A stretch of 64,000 nt of DNA, taken from positions 434,001-498,000 of the forward strand of contig NZ_PVZC01000006.1 in NCBI RefSeq assembly GCF_003002095.1, read 5' to 3'. Source of the DNA: Allonocardiopsis opalescens (GTDB lineage Bacteria > Actinomycetota > Actinomycetes > Streptosporangiales > Streptosporangiaceae). Shown here one piece after another: positions 57,149 through 64,000 of this stretch. Made by a program: the position numbers and the translations under genes. A model generated the notes under the pieces. The model was not told the DNA's origin, searched no databases, and saw only the letters and a program-made list of their open reading frames with translations. Within the stretch, counting starts at the first letter, position 1. Every line of letters starts with the position of its first letter.

Positions 57149-57670
57149 CTACTCCCGGTCCGCGTCCGGCGGCTCGTCGACGATGCCGGTGGCGATGCGC
57201 AGTGTGGCGAGCAGCTCGGCCGGGCGGTACACCTCCCCGCCCAGGCCGGCCGCGTAGGCGGCCAGCATGTGCAGCAGGATGGTGTCGTCGCCGTTGGTCA
57301 GCTTCGTCGCCTCCTCGACGTCGCCGTCGGCGAAGGCCGCCATCGACGCCACCACGGCGAACTCGTGCTCGGGCTCCAGGATGCCGGCGATGGTGGAGCC
57401 CACCGCGGTGCGCGCGTCCTCCGGGCCCCAGACCACCCCGGCCTCGCGGGCCCGCAGGGTCAGGAAGGACGCCAGGATCTTCAGCTCCGAGCCCACCCCC
57501 GGGGACGCGGTGGGCTCGATCCGGCCGACCACCGCGCGCACCGCGCCGGGGTCGCGGCTGGTGTAGGCGGCGATCAGCTCGATCGCGAGCCGCTTGTCGG
57601 CCTCCTTGCCGTCGGCGTGCGCGCCGCCGGTGTTCCGTCCCGCGTCGCCGCTTCCGCTGCCCTCTGCCAT
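57149..57670 (-). CDS. Unknown actinobacterial protein downstream of tmsB
   Basis: A 173-residue soluble protein. Residues 1-25 are Gly/Ser/Asp-rich and disordered; the rest predicts helices (KRLAIELIAAYTSRDPGAVR, AVVASMAAFADGDVEEATKL, TILLHMLAAYAAGLG). No catalytic motif. The ATG at 57668-57670 follows GGAGGAGG, better than 57775. It follows the tmsB-like gene by 118 bp on the same strand; membership of that operon is possible. Confidence 0.75.
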   Translation of the reverse strand: MAEGSGSGDAGRNTGGAHADGKEADKRLAIELIAAYTSRDPGAVRAVVGRIEPTASPGVGSELKILASFLTLRAREAGVVWGPEDARTAVGSTIAGILEPEHEFAVVASMAAFADGDVEEATKLTNGDDTILLHMLAAYAAGLGGEVYRPAELLATLRIATGIVDEPPDADRE

Positions 57671-57788
57671 GCCCTGCCTCCTCCGGTGCCGCCCGTGCGG
57701 ATGCCGCCGGCGCGCGGGCCGCCGGGTGCGCGCCCCGGGCGCACCCGGCGCCGCGCACACCGGCAATGTTCCCACGCGGAGCGGACGA

Positions 57789-59066
57789 TCACCCGCCGGT
57801 GTCCGGCTCGAAGCGCGGCCGCAGCTCGAAGCCGGACGCGGCCCGCTCGCCGAGCTTCACGCCCAGGATCTGGTGCAGCTGCACGACGTTGCGCTCGAAG
57901 CCCAGCCGGCTGCCCGCCATGTACAGCCGCCACACCCGGGCGGTGCCCCGGCCGACCTCGGCGACCGCGTCGTCCCAGCGCTCGTCCAGGTTCGCGCACC
58001 AGTGGGTGAGGGTCTTGGCGTAGTGCTCGCGCAGGTTCTCCAGGTGGCGCACCTCGAAGCCCGCGTCGGTCATCCGGCTGACCAGGTAGCCGGGCGCCTC
58101 CAGCTCGCCGTCGGGGAAGACGTAGCGGTTGATGACGCCGTCGGCGTTCATGCTGGGTTCGTCGTCGCGGGCGCGGGTGATGCAGTGGTTGAGCAGCCGC
58201 CCGCCCGGGCGCAGCTTGGCGTAGAGCGAGGAGAAGTAGGCGGGCAGGTTGGCCTTGCCGATGTGCTCGGTGAGCCCGATGGAGCTGACGGCGTCGAAGT
58301 TCCCCTCCGGCACGTCGCGGTAGTCCAGGTGGCGCACCTCGGCGAGTTCGCCCAGCCCGCGCTCGGCGATGGTCTTCTGCGCCCACTCGGCCTGCTGCTT
58401 GGACAGGGTGACGCCGATCGCGCGCACGCCGTAGTGCTCGGCCGCGTGCATCACCATGCCGCCCCAGCCGCAGCCCACGTCCAGCAGGCGCATGCCCTCG
58501 GTGAGCCCGAGCTTCCTGGCCACCAGGTCGTGCTTGTGGAACTGCGCCTGCTCCAGGGTGGCGTCCTCGGCCGGGTAGGCGGCGCAGGTGTAGGCCATGG
58601 ACGGGCCCAGCACCATCTCGTAGAAGGCGTTGGAGACGTCGTAGTGGTGGGAGATGGCCTCGGCGTCGCGCCCCTTGGTGTGGCGGCGCAGCCCGCGGCC
58701 GAGCAGCCGGGTCCTGCGCATCTCCTGGGGCGGCGGCGGGACGCGGTTCACCAGCTTCACCCAGCCGACCGCGCGCAGCATTTTCAGCCGCTGCGACAGC
58801 GGGATCTCGTCGGACGACGCCATGTCCCACATGGACGCCAGCGCCGTGTACATGTCGCCCTCGAGGTCGAGGTGGCCGGACACGTAGGCCCGCGCCAGGC
58901 CGAGGGCGCCCGGCGCCTGCGCCAGGTAGTTCACCGCGACCGGCGTGCGCACCACCATCGTGATCTCGGCGTCGGGCCTGCCCGCGCTACTGCCGTCGTA
59001 GGCGCGGAACCGGACCGGCGCCTCCGATCCGGCTACCTGTTCGAATACATCAGCGAGTCGCACCAT
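57789..59066 (-). CDS. tmsB: Fatty acid SAM methyltransferase, cyclopropane-synthase family, TmsB-like
   Basis: A 425-residue SAM-dependent enzyme of the CFA synthase family. SAM motif LLDVGCGWGGMVMHAAE near residue 200, HYDVSNAFYEMVLGPSMAYT near 145, and CITRARDDEPSM later. The ATG at 59064-59066 was chosen because AAAGGAA precedes it and the product begins as in relatives. With the neighbouring FAD oxidoreductase upstream, the pair resembles tmsB/tmsA, which methylates oleoyl chains and reduces the methylene to a 10-methyl branch (tuberculostearic acid). Assigned by pairing and family memory. Confidence 0.8.
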   Translation of the reverse strand: MVRLADVFEQVAGSEAPVRFRAYDGSSAGRPDAEITMVVRTPVAVNYLAQAPGALGLARAYVSGHLDLEGDMYTALASMWDMASSDEIPLSQRLKMLRAVGWVKLVNRVPPPPQEMRRTRLLGRGLRRHTKGRDAEAISHHYDVSNAFYEMVLGPSMAYTCAAYPAEDATLEQAQFHKHDLVARKLGLTEGMRLLDVGCGWGGMVMHAAEHYGVRAIGVTLSKQQAEWAQKTIAERGLGELAEVRHLDYRDVPEGNFDAVSSIGLTEHIGKANLPAYFSSLYAKLRPGGRLLNHCITRARDDEPSMNADGVINRYVFPDGELEAPGYLVSRMTDAGFEVRHLENLREHYAKTLTHWCANLDERWDDAVAEVGRGTARVWRLYMAGSRLGFERNVVQLHQILGVKLGERAASGFELRPRFEPDTGG

Positions 59067-59154
59067 CGTTCCTTTCCCGTCGGCCCGCGCCCGGCGCCCC
59101 CACGCCGGGTGCCGGCCCGCGCCCCCTCGCGGGGCACGGGCCGGGGCGGCGCGG

Positions 59155-60606
59155 CTACCGGTCCTGCACGCACTTGGCGTAGAGGTCCAGCAGCCGTTCG
59201 TCCGGGTCATAAGCGCGCTTGAGCCGCCAGTAGGCGTCTCCGTTGTAGAGGCGCCAGAATTCCTCGGCGTCGTAGAACGCCTCGGAGTACAGGGACTTGT
59301 GCCCGCCCAGCCTGCTCACCTCGGCCTCGACCAGGCGGTTGTGGTGGCCCTCCGGCCGGTCGGGGCGGCTCGGCACCCCGCCCCAGAAGCCGAAGTTCAC
59401 GTACAGCCGGTCGTACTCCAGCGGGTAGAGCGGCCACGGTTCGGGCTCGCGCAGCCGCAGCGGGCACATCCAGATCGGGGCCATCCCGATCTCGCGGTGG
59501 AAGAAGTCCAGGAACTCGGCGCCGCGGTCGGCCGTCACCTCGATGTCCTGGATGACGGGCTCGGGCGGCGCCTGACCGCGCAGCCGCGCCACCCGGGCGC
59601 TCAGGCCGTACCTGCGGTCGAGGGCGACCGCCTTGCGGTAGACGTCGCTGCGCAGGTAGCGGCGCGGCACCACTGAGCGCACCAGCGGGTTCTGCACGCC
59701 CAGCGCCTTGGAGCACCAGAACCAGTCGGTGTCCCAGCGCCACAGGTAGTCGTGCACGGTGAGGTAGTCGTCGGCCGCGGCGGCGCCGTTGTTGGCGATG
59801 GAGCGGTAGTAGATGCGGCGGCCGGTGTAGTCGCTGGTCCAGGGCGCCTCGTCGGTGAACGCGGCCAGGGTGATGTACAGCTCGCCGGGGGCGAAGACCG
59901 TGCCGTCGATGAAGTCGACGGGCTCGCCGTCGTACCGGCGGTCGGCGCAGATCCGCTCGAAGGCGGCCATGGCCTCGTCGGCGCCGGTGAACCGCAGGTG
60001 GCGCAGGTGCACGTAGGGCTTGACCGGCTCCAGGTCGATGGTGAGCCGCACGGCGTAGCCGAGGGTGCCGTAGGAGTTGGGAAAGCCGCGGAACAGCTCG
60101 CGGTGCTCATTGTCCGGGCGGGCGGTGACGACCTCGCCGGCGCCGGTGAGAACGTCGATCTCGCGGACGGACTCGTGCGGGAGGCCGTTGCGGAAGGAGC
60201 TGGACTCGATGCCCAGGCCGGTGACGGCGCCGCCGAGGGTGATGGTCTTCAGCTGCGGCACCACCAGCGGCATCAGGCCGTGCGGCAGGGTGGCCGCGAC
60301 CAGGTCCTCATAGGTGGTCATGCCCTGGACCTCGGCGGTGCGGGCGTCCGGGTCGACGCCGAGCACGCGGTTCAGGGCGCCGACGTCGAGGCCGGCCGGG
60401 CGCCTGGCTCGGTCGCGCGCGCCGGCGTCGCGGAAGCGGAACAGGTTGGAGGTGCGCTTGGCGAGCCGCACGGGGGCACCCGGCGGGATCGCGGCGTAGG
60501 AGGCCAGCAGGGTGTCGACGGCGCGGCGGTGCGCGGCCGCCGACGGCGGTGGGGCCGCTCCTCCGGTGCTGGTCGCCGGCTCTCCGTTCGTGGCTCGATC
60601 GACCAC
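59155..60606 (-). CDS. tmsA: FAD-binding oxidoreductase, TmsA-like
   Basis: A 483-residue flavoprotein of the VAO/DprE1-like type. The N-terminal FAD region includes VDPDARTAEVQGMTTYEDLV near residue 85 and LKTITLGGAVTGLGIESSSF near 120, the C-terminal cap GVPSRPDRPEGHHN near 420. In the 10-methyl fatty acid pathway the reductase TmsA is encoded next to tmsB as here (88 bp apart, tmsA first). ATG start. Confidence 0.78.
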   Translation of the reverse strand: MVDRATNGEPATSTGGAAPPPSAAAHRRAVDTLLASYAAIPPGAPVRLAKRTSNLFRFRDAGARDRARRPAGLDVGALNRVLGVDPDARTAEVQGMTTYEDLVAATLPHGLMPLVVPQLKTITLGGAVTGLGIESSSFRNGLPHESVREIDVLTGAGEVVTARPDNEHRELFRGFPNSYGTLGYAVRLTIDLEPVKPYVHLRHLRFTGADEAMAAFERICADRRYDGEPVDFIDGTVFAPGELYITLAAFTDEAPWTSDYTGRRIYYRSIANNGAAAADDYLTVHDYLWRWDTDWFWCSKALGVQNPLVRSVVPRRYLRSDVYRKAVALDRRYGLSARVARLRGQAPPEPVIQDIEVTADRGAEFLDFFHREIGMAPIWMCPLRLREPEPWPLYPLEYDRLYVNFGFWGGVPSRPDRPEGHHNRLVEAEVSRLGGHKSLYSEAFYDAEEFWRLYNGDAYWRLKRAYDPDERLLDLYAKCVQDR

Positions 60607-60971
60607 CGTGCCCGCCTCCGCTCGCCCGGCCCGCCAGGATCTGCTGCGCTCCAGCCCGAATCAGCTGTCACCGTATCGCCGGTAATGACCGAAATCCAGC
60701 TGCTTTTCGGGCGGACTGCCTGCGGACTATACGCTCCGCCGCACCCTCCTTACCCACGGCGCGCCGTCCAGGCACCCGTCCGCCGAGTGGGGCGCGTCAC
60801 CTGGTCAGAGCCCTGATCCGCCCGCGGCGGCACCTGTGCGGGCGGCGCCGGCGGGGGCGCGCCCGCCGCGCCGGGCGGCGCGTACCCCGTCAACTCGCCG
60901 CACCGGCGGCCCGGACCCTGCGGGCGCGCCGGAATCCGCGGCGGCGGGCGGCGAAGGTGCACAATGGTCCG
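60607..60971. other. Divergent gap tmsA / murI
   Basis: 365 bp between the divergent genes. A TATACG element near 60727 and an AT-richer patch near 60670-60730 could hold a promoter for either gene, but no complete -35/-10 pair was found. The part from 60830 on is GC-rich and featureless. Confidence 0.5.
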
Positions 60972-61769
60972 GTGCGCATCGCTCTGATCGACTCGGGACT
61001 CGGCCTGCTGTCGACCGCCGCCGCGCTGCGGCGGGCCCGGCCCGACGCCGACCTGGTGCTGTCGATGGACCCCGACCACATGCCCTGGGGGCCGCGCACC
61101 CCGGCCGACGTCGCCGAGCGGGCCCTCGCCGGCGCCCGCGCCGCGCTGCCGTACCGGCCCGACGCGCTCGTGGTGGCCTGCAACACCGCGTCGGTGCACG
61201 CGCTGGACCGGCTGCGGGCGGAGTTCGAGCCCGGCGTCCCGGTGATCGGCACGGTGCCGGCCGTCAAGCCGGCCGCCGCCACCGGCGGGCCGGTCGCCGT
61301 CTGGGCCACCCCGGCCACCACCGGCAGCGCCTACCAGCGCGAGCTGATCGAGCGCTTCGCCGCCGGCGTGCCGGTGGCCGCCGTCGCCTGCCCGGGGCTG
61401 GCCGAGGCGGTGGAGTCGGCCGACTCCGAGCGGATCGACGCGGCCGTGGCCGACGCGGCGGGGCGCAGCCCGGCCGACACCGCCGTGGTCGTGCTCGGCT
61501 GCACCCACTACGACCTGGTCCAGGACCGCATCGTCTCCGCCTTCGCCCGGCCGGTGGCGCTGATGACGGCGGCGGGCGCCGTGGCCGCCCAGACCCTGCG
61601 CCGCCTCGGCGCGCGGCCCGAGCCCGACGCCGCGCCGACCGGCGCCCTCACCGTCCTGGCCAGCGGCCGGGCCGCCGGCTTCCCCGAGCGGGCCGCCGGC
61701 TACCCGGCCGCCTGCGCGCTCACCACCGCCCAGCCGCTGAGCCGGTCCGCCGCCCGCCCGTCGCACTGA
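60972..61769 (+). CDS. murI: Glutamate racemase family protein (Asp/Glu racemase)
   Basis: A 265-residue Asp/Glu racemase superfamily protein. The two catalytic Cys are present in VVACNTASVHAL near residue 75 and VVLGCTHYDLVQ near 178, and DSGLGLLS opens the chain. MurI makes D-Glu for peptidoglycan; an equivalent racemase function is likely but a second murI elsewhere cannot be excluded. GTG start; ribosome site weak. Divergent from tmsA. Confidence 0.8.
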   Translation: MRIALIDSGLGLLSTAAALRRARPDADLVLSMDPDHMPWGPRTPADVAERALAGARAALPYRPDALVVACNTASVHALDRLRAEFEPGVPVIGTVPAVKPAAATGGPVAVWATPATTGSAYQRELIERFAAGVPVAAVACPGLAEAVESADSERIDAAVADAAGRSPADTAVVVLGCTHYDLVQDRIVSAFARPVALMTAAGAVAAQTLRRLGARPEPDAAPTGALTVLASGRAAGFPERAAGYPAACALTTAQPLSRSAARPSH

Positions 61770-61788
61770 GACACGCGTGCCATGGCGT

Positions 61789-62622
61789 TCACATGAGCTC
61801 GTCGATCACCCTGCGGGCGGCGTCGAGTTCGGCGTTGTTGACGTCCAGGAAGTGCTCGAAGTCCTCGGGGTGAGCGGCGATGAGCGCGCGCTGGATCCGC
61901 GCCTCCGCCGCGGACCACACCGTGACCAGGCCGGTCTCGTGCTTGCAGCTCACGTCGGCCTGGGCGACGGCGATCTCCTGCGGCGACGGTCGAGGCCCCT
62001 CCGCCCAGGCGGGGTCGTCCGATGCGTCGAACGGATGCGAGTAGCGGAAGCCGGCGTCCCGCATGCAGGCGCTCCAGTCCGCGAAGACCTCCACGACGGC
62101 GGGGGCACGCTCGGACTCGTCGAACGTGGCGCTGGAGTAGTCGTTCATGTCCGGTCCGCCGGCCGGCTCGGGCACATCCTCGCGAAGCCGTTCGTATGCC
62201 TGGTCGAGACAGCCGTTGTTGTCGTGCTCAGTGCCCAGGGCCGCGCGCCGCTCGGCGGCCGGGAGCCGCTCGCGGCGCTCCCACACCTCGTCACGGGCGA
62301 CCAGCTCCGGCGGCCGCACGAAGACGTAGCCGTGGCTGGCGGCGAGCCGCGGTTCGAAGAGTCCGTAGCGGCGGTGGTTGAGCGGGGCGACATCCTCATC
62401 CGGGAGCGGCGGCAGCAGCTCCCAGTCGAAGCCGAGATCACGCATGCACTCGGCGGCGAGGAGGTCCGCGGCGTACTCGATCGTGTGGTGGTCGAGCCGA
62501 GAGAGCTCGTAATCGTCGAAGGGCAGGGACGGGACTTCGGTGAGCTGAGCGGGCGGTGCGCAGCCCACGACGCCCACGACACAGGCCACCGAGAGCAGCT
62601 TCAGGGAACGTGACAGCGACAC
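61789..62622 (-). CDS. Lipoprotein, unknown function
   Basis: A 277-residue exported protein; signal ends in lipobox VVGC (Cys21). The mature part has several Cys (AAECMRDLGFDW near 58, NNGCLDQAY near 130, WSACMRDAGFRY near 175, VSCKHETGL), with the repeated pattern CMRDxGF that suggests disulfides. No family name recognised. ATG start. 72 bp downstream of the I36-like gene on the same strand. Confidence 0.8.
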   Translation of the reverse strand: MSLSRSLKLLSVACVVGVVGCAPPAQLTEVPSLPFDDYELSRLDHHTIEYAADLLAAECMRDLGFDWELLPPLPDEDVAPLNHRRYGLFEPRLAASHGYVFVRPPELVARDEVWERRERLPAAERRAALGTEHDNNGCLDQAYERLREDVPEPAGGPDMNDYSSATFDESERAPAVVEVFADWSACMRDAGFRYSHPFDASDDPAWAEGPRPSPQEIAVAQADVSCKHETGLVTVWSAAEARIQRALIAAHPEDFEHFLDVNNAELDAARRVIDELM

Positions 62623-62694
62623 GGCCGGCGATCCTCCACGAACTGAGCGGCCGGTGGGCGACGCCGACGAGTTCGGCGCCGCCCGTTCAATCCG

Positions 62695-63042
62695 CTATGA
62701 GAAATCGATGGAACTGGCGATGTTGTCGAAACCATTGTTGGTCAGGTCATCGTCTTCGGAGTTGGGCCGCGCGTAGTAGTCATCGCCTGCATAGTTGGCG
62801 TGCTCGTACATCGTGACCCCGCGGTTCTCGTTGTTCCTCATCGAGCTGATGTTGTCGTTAACGTTGCCTCCGGAGTCGTTCCAGACGTTGTTGAACAGGT
62901 TCGAATCGTCGCCGGTGAAGTTTTCGCTCCTGCCGCCCTGGTCGTCGTGTTCATAGACCCAGAAGTCGGCGGACGCGGGGCCGACCAGCCCGGCGAAGCC
63001 CAGCGCCACGACTCCGACGACCACACTCAACCTGCGCCACAT
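62695..63042 (-). CDS. Secreted peptidase inhibitor I36 / beta-gamma-crystallin-like protein
   Basis: A 115-residue exported protein: signal peptide with AxA near residue 25, then crystallin-like repeats DFWVYEHDDQGGRSENFTGD and GVTMYEHANYAGDDYYARPN with Asn/Asp-rich, Ca2+-binding-like loops (NDNISSMRNNENRG, IASSIDFS). Looks like the I36 (SMI-type) inhibitor family of Streptomyces. ATG at 63040-63042 with GGAGGGAG upstream. Codon use is AT-richer than average. Function inferred only from family. Confidence 0.75.
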   Translation of the reverse strand: MWRRLSVVVGVVALGFAGLVGPASADFWVYEHDDQGGRSENFTGDDSNLFNNVWNDSGGNVNDNISSMRNNENRGVTMYEHANYAGDDYYARPNSEDDDLTNNGFDNIASSIDFS

Positions 63043-63431
63043 ACGAGCAGCTCCCTCCGTGGGCAAGGGGTCCGGCCGCCTCGAGACCGAGGCGACTTCA
63101 CGGGCCCCCACAGCATCAAGAAAAGCGCGATAACACGCCAGAAAATGATCAACCAATATGATCACGGACGCGCCGGCAATCATGCCCGACCGCCCAAGTA
63201 GACATTAGGGCAATCATTCTCGGAATACAGCCCTTGACTTCTCTTGCCCACTATGGTGCCGGAACCCCGGACGCCGCCCCCCGGGTCTGCGAAGAATGAT
63301 CAATTCCGGGATTTCGATCAGTTCATTTGGGCCGGATCGACATATTTACGAAAAACCGCATTCGACCCATGGCCACCAGCCGGCCACCTCGTGGCTTCCG
63401 GACGCGTCCTACCAGCGCGCGGCGGCGCGGC
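63043..63431. other. AT-rich intergenic region
   Basis: 389 bp between the I36-like gene and the aminotransferase. Bases 63120-63380 are much AT-richer than the rest of the window. Apart from the candidate promoter at 63128-63156, I see no gene, terminator or repeat. Confidence 0.5.
63128..63156 (-). promoter_or_regulatory. Candidate promoter for the I36-like gene
   Basis: On the minus strand TTGGTT (63151-63156), 17 bp, TTATCG (63128-63133), about 86 bp before the ATG. Spacing is ideal; the -10 is imperfect. Confidence 0.5.
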
Positions 63432-64000
63432 CTAGCGGCCCACCGGGGCCGGACGGCCGCTGTCGTCGGGCGCGTAGGTCCAGGCGGGGCCGTCGGCGGC
63501 CAGGGTGCGGACGGCGGCCACCAGGCGGTCGACGTGCTCGGCGGTGGTGCCCAGGCCGATGCTGGCGCGCACGGCGGTGGCGGCGCCGGGCGGCAGCAGG
63601 CGGCGGGTGAGCGGGTGGGCGCAGAACAGGCCGTCGCGCACGCCGATGCCGTGCTCGGCCGAGAGGGCGGCGGCGAGCAGGTCGGCGGGCAGGCCGTCGA
63701 CGCTGAAGGCGGCGATGCCGACCCGGTCGCGCTCAGGCGCCCACAGGCTCAGTTCCGTTACCCCGGGCACCGCGGCCAGGCCGCGCCGCAGCCGGTCGAG
63801 CAGCTCGCGCTCACGGGCGGCGATCCGCTCGCGGCCGGTGCGCACCAGGGCGGCGCAGGCGGCGGCGAGGGCGTGCGCGCCGATGACGTTGGGGCTGCCG
63901 GCCTCGTGCCGCTCGGGGCCCTCGTGCCACTCGGTGCGCGCCCCGACGGAGCGGGTGGCCCCGCCGCCGCGCAGGTACGGCGGTGCGGCGCGCAGCCAGT
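63432..64000 (-). CDS. Class V aminotransferase (cysteine desulfurase-like), partial
   Basis: C-terminal ~189 residues of a PLP enzyme; the N-terminus, with the PLP-binding Lys, lies beyond the window edge. Visible: YLRGGGATRSVGARTEWHEG (in part), ERHEAGSPNVIGAHALAAAC, and the C-terminal domain GIGVRDGLFCAHPLTRRLL then VRASIGLGTTAEHVDRLV, as in SufS/NifS-like class V enzymes. The substrate cannot be fixed without the missing part. Confidence 0.8.
   Translation of the reverse strand, partial: WLRAAPPYLRGGGATRSVGARTEWHEGPERHEAGSPNVIGAHALAAACAALVRTGRERIAARERELLDRLRRGLAAVPGVTELSLWAPERDRVGIAAFSVDGLPADLLAAALSAEHGIGVRDGLFCAHPLTRRLLPPGAATAVRASIGLGTTAEHVDRLVAAVRTLAADGPAWTYAPDDSGRPAPVGR

Overview
This 64 kb window is very GC-rich chromosomal DNA with actinobacterial gene content: B12-dependent ribonucleotide reductase with NrdR, an actinobacterial LexA with its TCGAAC-N4-GTTCGA boxes, a principal sigma factor with a long charged N-terminus, an ECF41 sigma factor, an SAV2177-type methyltransferase, a DUF7455 protein and a 10-methyl fatty acid gene pair. 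The content fits a filamentous actinomycete, possibly Nocardiopsaceae or a relative (inference). I saw no rRNA, tRNA, CRISPR array, insertion sequence or prophage. Almost all genes look like ordinary core genome. The clear exception is a lower-GC two-gene lanthipeptide locus at 46.2-49.2 kb.

Layout. 0-8.6 kb (minus): RecQ helicase with a phosphoribosyltransferase-like tail, and a complete seven-gene Mrp Na+/H+ antiporter operon, mrpA to mrpG. 8.9-17.3 kb: topoisomerase IV parC (plus) and parE (minus), enclosing a TPR protein, a SAM methyltransferase, a Cds1-like PLP enzyme and a small membrane protein, then a DUF7455 zinc-ribbon protein. 17.3-25.7 kb: GNAT acetyltransferase, YaaA, two paralogous helical proteins flanking a DUF1877 protein, principal sigma factor, and a PAS/PAS/GAF/PP2C phosphatase. 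25.7-40.8 kb: a long gene-free gap, two unknown proteins, an AraC regulator, a sugar nucleotidyltransferase, a membrane double-AAA+ ATPase, RNase HII, Maf, CorA, an SF2 helicase with a C-terminal membrane hairpin, an NTF2-like protein, a CBS protein and an ECF41 sigma factor.

40.8-46.2 kb is a DNA-metabolism and SOS block: nrdR-nrdJ behind a pair of NrdR boxes, then a LysM membrane protein divergent from lexA, with three LexA boxes between them. This matches the Rv2718c-Rv2719c-lexA order of Mycobacterium. 46.2-49.2 kb holds a 50-residue Cys-ending precursor (lanA) and a class II lanthipeptide synthetase (lanM), with no transporter, protease or immunity gene next to them. 49.2-51.9 kb is leuS, preceded by a 12-codon leader peptide with three consecutive Leu codons and an intrinsic terminator, which looks like ribosome-mediated attenuation.

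52.0-64.0 kb: a secreted M23 peptidase with an SH3 domain, a small lipoprotein, a fatty acyl-CoA ligase, gamma-glutamyltransferase, a tmsA/tmsB-like pair for 10-methyl fatty acids with an unknown downstream gene, a glutamate-racemase-family protein, a Cys-containing lipoprotein, a secreted I36/crystallin-like protein, and the 3' part of a class V aminotransferase cut by the window edge.
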